A stretch of 64,000 nucleotides of DNA from Symsagittifera roscoffensis. Taxonomy: Eukaryota > Xenacoelomorpha > Acoela > Convolutidae. This document shows positions 60,894-64,000 of the stretch, one piece after another. Each line of letters starts with the position of its first letter. Position 1 is the stretch's first letter. The stretch is taken from positions 43,164,395-43,228,394 of the forward strand of contig NC_087062.1 of NCBI RefSeq assembly GCF_963678635.1, read 5' to 3'. The notes beneath the pieces are model-generated. The model ran no database searches. It was not told the DNA's origin and saw only the letters and a list, made by a program, of their open reading frames with translations. Both the position numbers and the translations under genes were made by a program.

Positions 60894-61148
60894 ATGATTT
60901 CTTGGTTGATTTCTAAGACGAGATGATTGACGCTGTTGTGATTTTTCTTTAATTTCGGGTATGAGAATTCGCTCGGTTTGCTTACGGTTTAATCTTTGTT
61001 TCAGATTTATTTGATTTAAGGGTATGTCTGAGATACGTAGAGATGATTGGGGTTGGCTTGTTCGGCTAGATGTCACCGTTGTCGGGGGGTCTTGGGATGT
61101 AGTGGTTGGTGGGGTTTTGTTGATAGGGTGTGGATTAACAATTTTCAA
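60651..61148 (-). CDS. 165-residue basic repeat protein, chimeric ORF
   Basis: ATG to stop, 165 residues. It has a PT/S-rich N-terminus (about residues 1-38), then two 49-residue repeats (147-bp period, nearly identical): SDIPLNQINLKQRLNRKQ, ILIPEIKEKSQQRQSSRLRN, QPR. A basic C-terminus (KILKKLEFQKPPSLTKQHKK) follows. The unit matches the Pol C-terminal tail at about 62330-62080, and R..SSR.R..P is typical of tails after gypsy integrases. The ORF was assembled by the 1437-bp duplication, so expression is doubtful. Confidence 0.45.
   Translation of the reverse strand: MKIVNPHPINKTPPTTTSQDPPTTVTSSRTSQPQSSLRISDIPLNQINLKQRLNRKQTERILIPEIKEKSQQRQSSRLRNQPRNHHDISDIPLNQINLKQRLNRKQTERILIPEIKEKSQQRQSSRLRNQPRKHQNTFFPQPKILKKLEFQKPPSLTKQHKKSFQ
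60762..61031 (-). repeat. 147-bp in-frame tandem repeat
   Basis: ACGAGATGATTGACGCTG recurs at 60771 and 60918. The period of 147 bp equals 49 codons, so both copies stay in frame. A third copy of the unit lies at about 62207 in the other 1.3-kb unit. Confidence 0.9.
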
Positions 61149-62330
61149 TTATATCTCAAATTTTCTAATTTATTTCAGTGTATGTTCTCTAAAGTATTCT
61201 TCTCCGAAAAAATAAAATACTAATAAGGATTGATTGTTGAAATTAGAGAGATGAGAAAAGTTAGGAAATATACGAAAAGAACTGAAGTATTCTTTCTACT
61301 TAGGTGGGTGGTCAATGGTTTTGGAGAGAGAAAAGTAAGTTTGTATGAAGGGAAAAGGAAAGATTGAACTGGCTGCAAAAAAACTGGAAAAAAGAATTGT
61401 TGGTACTAAAAAGTCGGTTATGAGAAAACTGCAAAGTTCAAAAAGTGTTCAAAAACTGAGAGAAAAGTTGAAATGTATGGTTTTGTTTGTTGCACTTTGA
61501 GTTGGTTTTGAGTTGGAAAGAAGCATTCGAAAGGTGATTTGCTTTGTCAAATTTTATTTTATTTGTTCGGAGTTGAAGCCAATCGTGGTCGAATTGTTTT
61601 TTGAATTCTGACAATTGCATTGGATATGAAGTGTTTTTAGTGAAAAAAAATCTGGTTATTCAGGTGTTAACTTTCTAAAATTTGTTTTTATTTGTAAGAT
61701 AATCAGGCAATATTGTAGGTAGAACGGGTTTAGGCTAAGTGATCATGTCGAAATTTAGTTTCAGGCTAATTCAATATTTTTCTCTGGGGGAACTACTGGG
61801 TTTAAATTTAGACAATATTGTTGATTTTTGTGCTGTTTGGTAGAAGAGGGTTGCAATTCTTATATGATATTTGTTGAAGTTGCCAAATAGAAGGGTACAG
61901 CTTGTTTTTGTCCTAGAATTCTTCAAATTACAGTTTCAGATCGAACACAACTTGGAGAATTGTCGGCTGATGATAGTGATGGTGTTTAGAGAGAAATACG
62001 ATAATTGCAAATATATTTTATTGGTTGATTTTGAAGTAGTTTTCTCGAGGAGAATTGATAGTTGTGATTAGCAATTACTTTATGGCTTTATCAAAAACTT
62101 TTTTATGTTGTTTAGTTAATGATGGGGGTTTCTGAAATTCTAGTTTCTTTAGTATTTTAGATTGTGGAAAAAAGGTATTTTGATGTTTTCTTGGTTGATT
62201 TCTAAGACGAGATGATTGACGCTGTTGTGATTTTTCTTTAATTTCGGGTATGAGAATTCGCTCGGTTTGCTTACGATTTAATCTTTGTTTCAGATTTATT
62301 TGATTTAAGGGTATGTCTGATATATCGTGT
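61032..62330 (-). repeat. ~1.3-kb duplicated unit within gypsy remnant, copy 2
   Basis: Homology with copy 1 ends at GTATGTCTGATATATCGTG near 62330, where this copy continues into the integrase C-terminal region and copy 1 continues into the extra 147-bp repeat. Copy 2 is therefore in the original context, downstream of pol. Confidence 0.92.
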
Positions 62331-63601
62331 CAAATACATCTGACAATTAGGATAGATAATCAAAATTTTCTGTTTTTTTTGTTGTATGTTTTTTTTTGTG
62401 TGGAGTTGTCAACGATATGTAGTCCTGTGAAGGAGTATAATTGTTTTATTGACGGAGGGTTTTTTGCTTCGGGTAGTATAGTAAAAGTTTCTATGTTTTA
62501 TATAATTCTTATTATTATGATCGTTAAGATTATTTGAAAAGTTTTTTTCCGGACAGGTTGTAGTTTTTTCTAAATTTTCGTTTTGGATGATAAAATTTGG
62601 GACTAAAACAATTGTTCCTACTTTTAGGTTTGATGCTGCTAAGAATGTGAATTTATTTGAGATACACTGTTTTGTTTTTGTAACAATTTGTATGCAGTTT
62701 TTGATAAATTTCAGTGTTTTTTATCTCAATTTAAAATCCATTCTGCATGAATACCAGAGGCTAATTTTAAATTTTGTTGATGGTGAAAATGTATTTCGTC
62801 ATAAGTGTGAAGTGGTAGATGATTGAAAAAATTGAATCCTTGTTGGGTTGACAATAAAATTGTGCGTTTTTTGAGGAAATTGCTTTTAACATCATCGGTT
62901 TGCGTGATTTTTGGCTAAAAACCATTTCATATCGTGATAATTCAAGAATTGTTGTGATTTGGGAACTATTTGCTGGTGGGAATAAATTTACGTCTAATGA
63001 GCATTAAGAGTATTTTTTATCATCTCCGCTTATAATCCATCGGAGGTATTCTTGTAATAAACGGTTCAAGCCTTCAACTAGTTCGTTTGTCCATGAGGCA
63101 TGGGATTTTCTAGGTTTCTGTTTTATGTTATAGAGGTGGCATAATGTTATGATTTCATTATGTATAAATTTTGTTCCATTATCTATGACAAGGGTTTCGG
63201 GTGGTCCAAATTTTGCTGTCCAGTGTTCTCGTAAATTGTTGCCTATGCATAATAAGCGTTAGAAGGAGGTGCAGGGTTGAGTGCTACATAATGCGTAAAT
63301 ACATCAACTATTACCATTATATACGACTTTTCTTCTGAGGAGGGTGATAAAGGACCTTTCGTATCATTTGAAAGTCTGTGGTTGAAATATAGACTTTGAA
63401 GTCTTGTTTTTGCGCTATTTGTTTTTGATGTGGAGAAGGTTTGTCTAATTGACATGTTATGGAATCGTTGCATTGTACTTTTAACCAACTTGGTGTATTT
63501 GGAAAGTAAAACTTTCGAGTAAAAATTGAATATGTTTTCTCTGAACCTGCATGTCCTTTTGTAGGTAACGAATGTGAAATGTGAAATGCAATTAAAATCA
63601 A
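62331..63601 (-). pseudogene. Ty3/gypsy integrase and Pol C-terminus
   Basis: The zinc-binding HHCC part is clear at 63601-63430: HSLPTKGHAGSEKT, FYFPNTPSWLKVQCNDSITC. The catalytic core follows in another frame: SNDTKGPLSPSSEEKSYIMV with IVDVFTHY (first D), then KFGPPETLVIDNGTKFIHNE (second D) and HASWTNELVEGLNRLLQEYL (E). Later, QKSRKPMMLKA and ASNLKVGTIVLVPNF resemble the integrase C-terminal domain. At least three frameshifts or stops interrupt it. The SWTN.LVE..NR form is typical of animal Ty3/gypsy elements, many of which carry env. RT, RNase H, gag and the 5' LTR would lie beyond the right edge. Confidence 0.85.
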
Positions 63602-63776
63602 GCTTAATGGGAGGCAGGGTACTCTTGTTTCAGAAGTGTAATATTGTAAGAGATCAGTGTTTTCATTGATCGTCGTACTAATAAATTTTCGGAAACATCG
63701 AAGATGAGAGAGGTATATTACCCAGGGGACCTTGTAAATTGCATCTCTTATTGATCGTATATTTTTGGGTTAAATC

Positions 63777-63791
63777 GGGGGGGGGGGGGGG
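63777..63791 (+). repeat. Run of 15 G
   Basis: An uninterrupted G15 tract in otherwise AT-rich DNA, upstream (on the minus strand) of the gypsy integrase remnant. Confidence 0.95.
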
Positions 63792-64000
63792 CGATAAATT
63801 AAGGACGTCTGTTAAGTTTTCCTTTTCTATTTTTGGTAATAAATTGTTTTGGTGTGTTTTTTGTTTAGATGTTTTTTGTTGTGTATTGTTTTTTATCCTT
63901 GATGAGTATGGTATTGGTTTAAGTGATCTTGTTCCTAAAAAATCTACTTCATAGTGATTGTTTTGACAATCGAGATATAGTGGGAAATGTTCTGAGGAGT

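Overview
The window looks like AT-rich genomic DNA of an invertebrate animal. Evidence for a eukaryote: a minus-strand gene split into short exons with GT/AG junctions, decayed LTR retrotransposons of two superfamilies, a large satellite array and an assembly gap. BEL/Pao elements are known only from animals, which is the best clue to kingdom; I cannot name the species. No intact long ORF, rRNA or tRNA gene was found. Most open frames in the left third are repeat copies that start at GTG, not ATG.

Layout. (1) 1-26,378: a tandem satellite of about 47 monomers of roughly 530-535 bp. Two monomer types, A and B, are arranged with several layers of segmental duplication. Each monomer carries the same hairpin-rich core ending in an oligo-T run. 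(2) About 27.0-29.7 kb, minus strand: a multi-exon gene that I identify as a CAP/SCP (PR-1/GAPR-1-like) family member from its motifs and from phase-compatible exons. A 0.53-kb piece of it (half an exon plus an intron) has been copied into the satellite at 22.56-23.10 kb. (3) 32.22-33.36 kb: two diverged satellite monomers in inverted orientation. (4) 33.97-34.25 kb: a small inverted-repeat element rich in long C and G runs. (5) 34.86-37.58 kb: a 1.35-kb tandem duplication holding decayed, unrecognised coding sequence. (6) 37.6-42.18 kb: a BEL/Pao retrotransposon pseudogene on the plus strand. It lacks protease and most of the reverse transcriptase, carries a templated 129-bp insertion, and is cut off by a 200-N gap.

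(7) 42.55-50.50 kb: nested, nearly identical tandem duplications of 2,569 bp and 1,819 bp. They contain a Tc1/mariner-like MITE and old LTR-like sequence. (8) 51.09-51.72 kb: a 633-bp element with 23-bp terminal inverted repeats and internal GGATTCCGC-type repeats. (9) 52.95-54.10 kb: an inverted relative of the LTR-like sequence at 42.6-43.1 kb. (10) 54.9-63.6 kb, minus strand: a decayed Ty3/gypsy element with an integrase core, a basic Pol tail amplified by duplication, an envelope-like region with a signal peptide, and an unrecognised coding remnant.

The host-type gene is the CAP gene; most of the rest is selfish or repetitive DNA. The most unusual features are the conserved structured core repeated throughout the satellite, and the exchange of CAP-gene sequence into that satellite.
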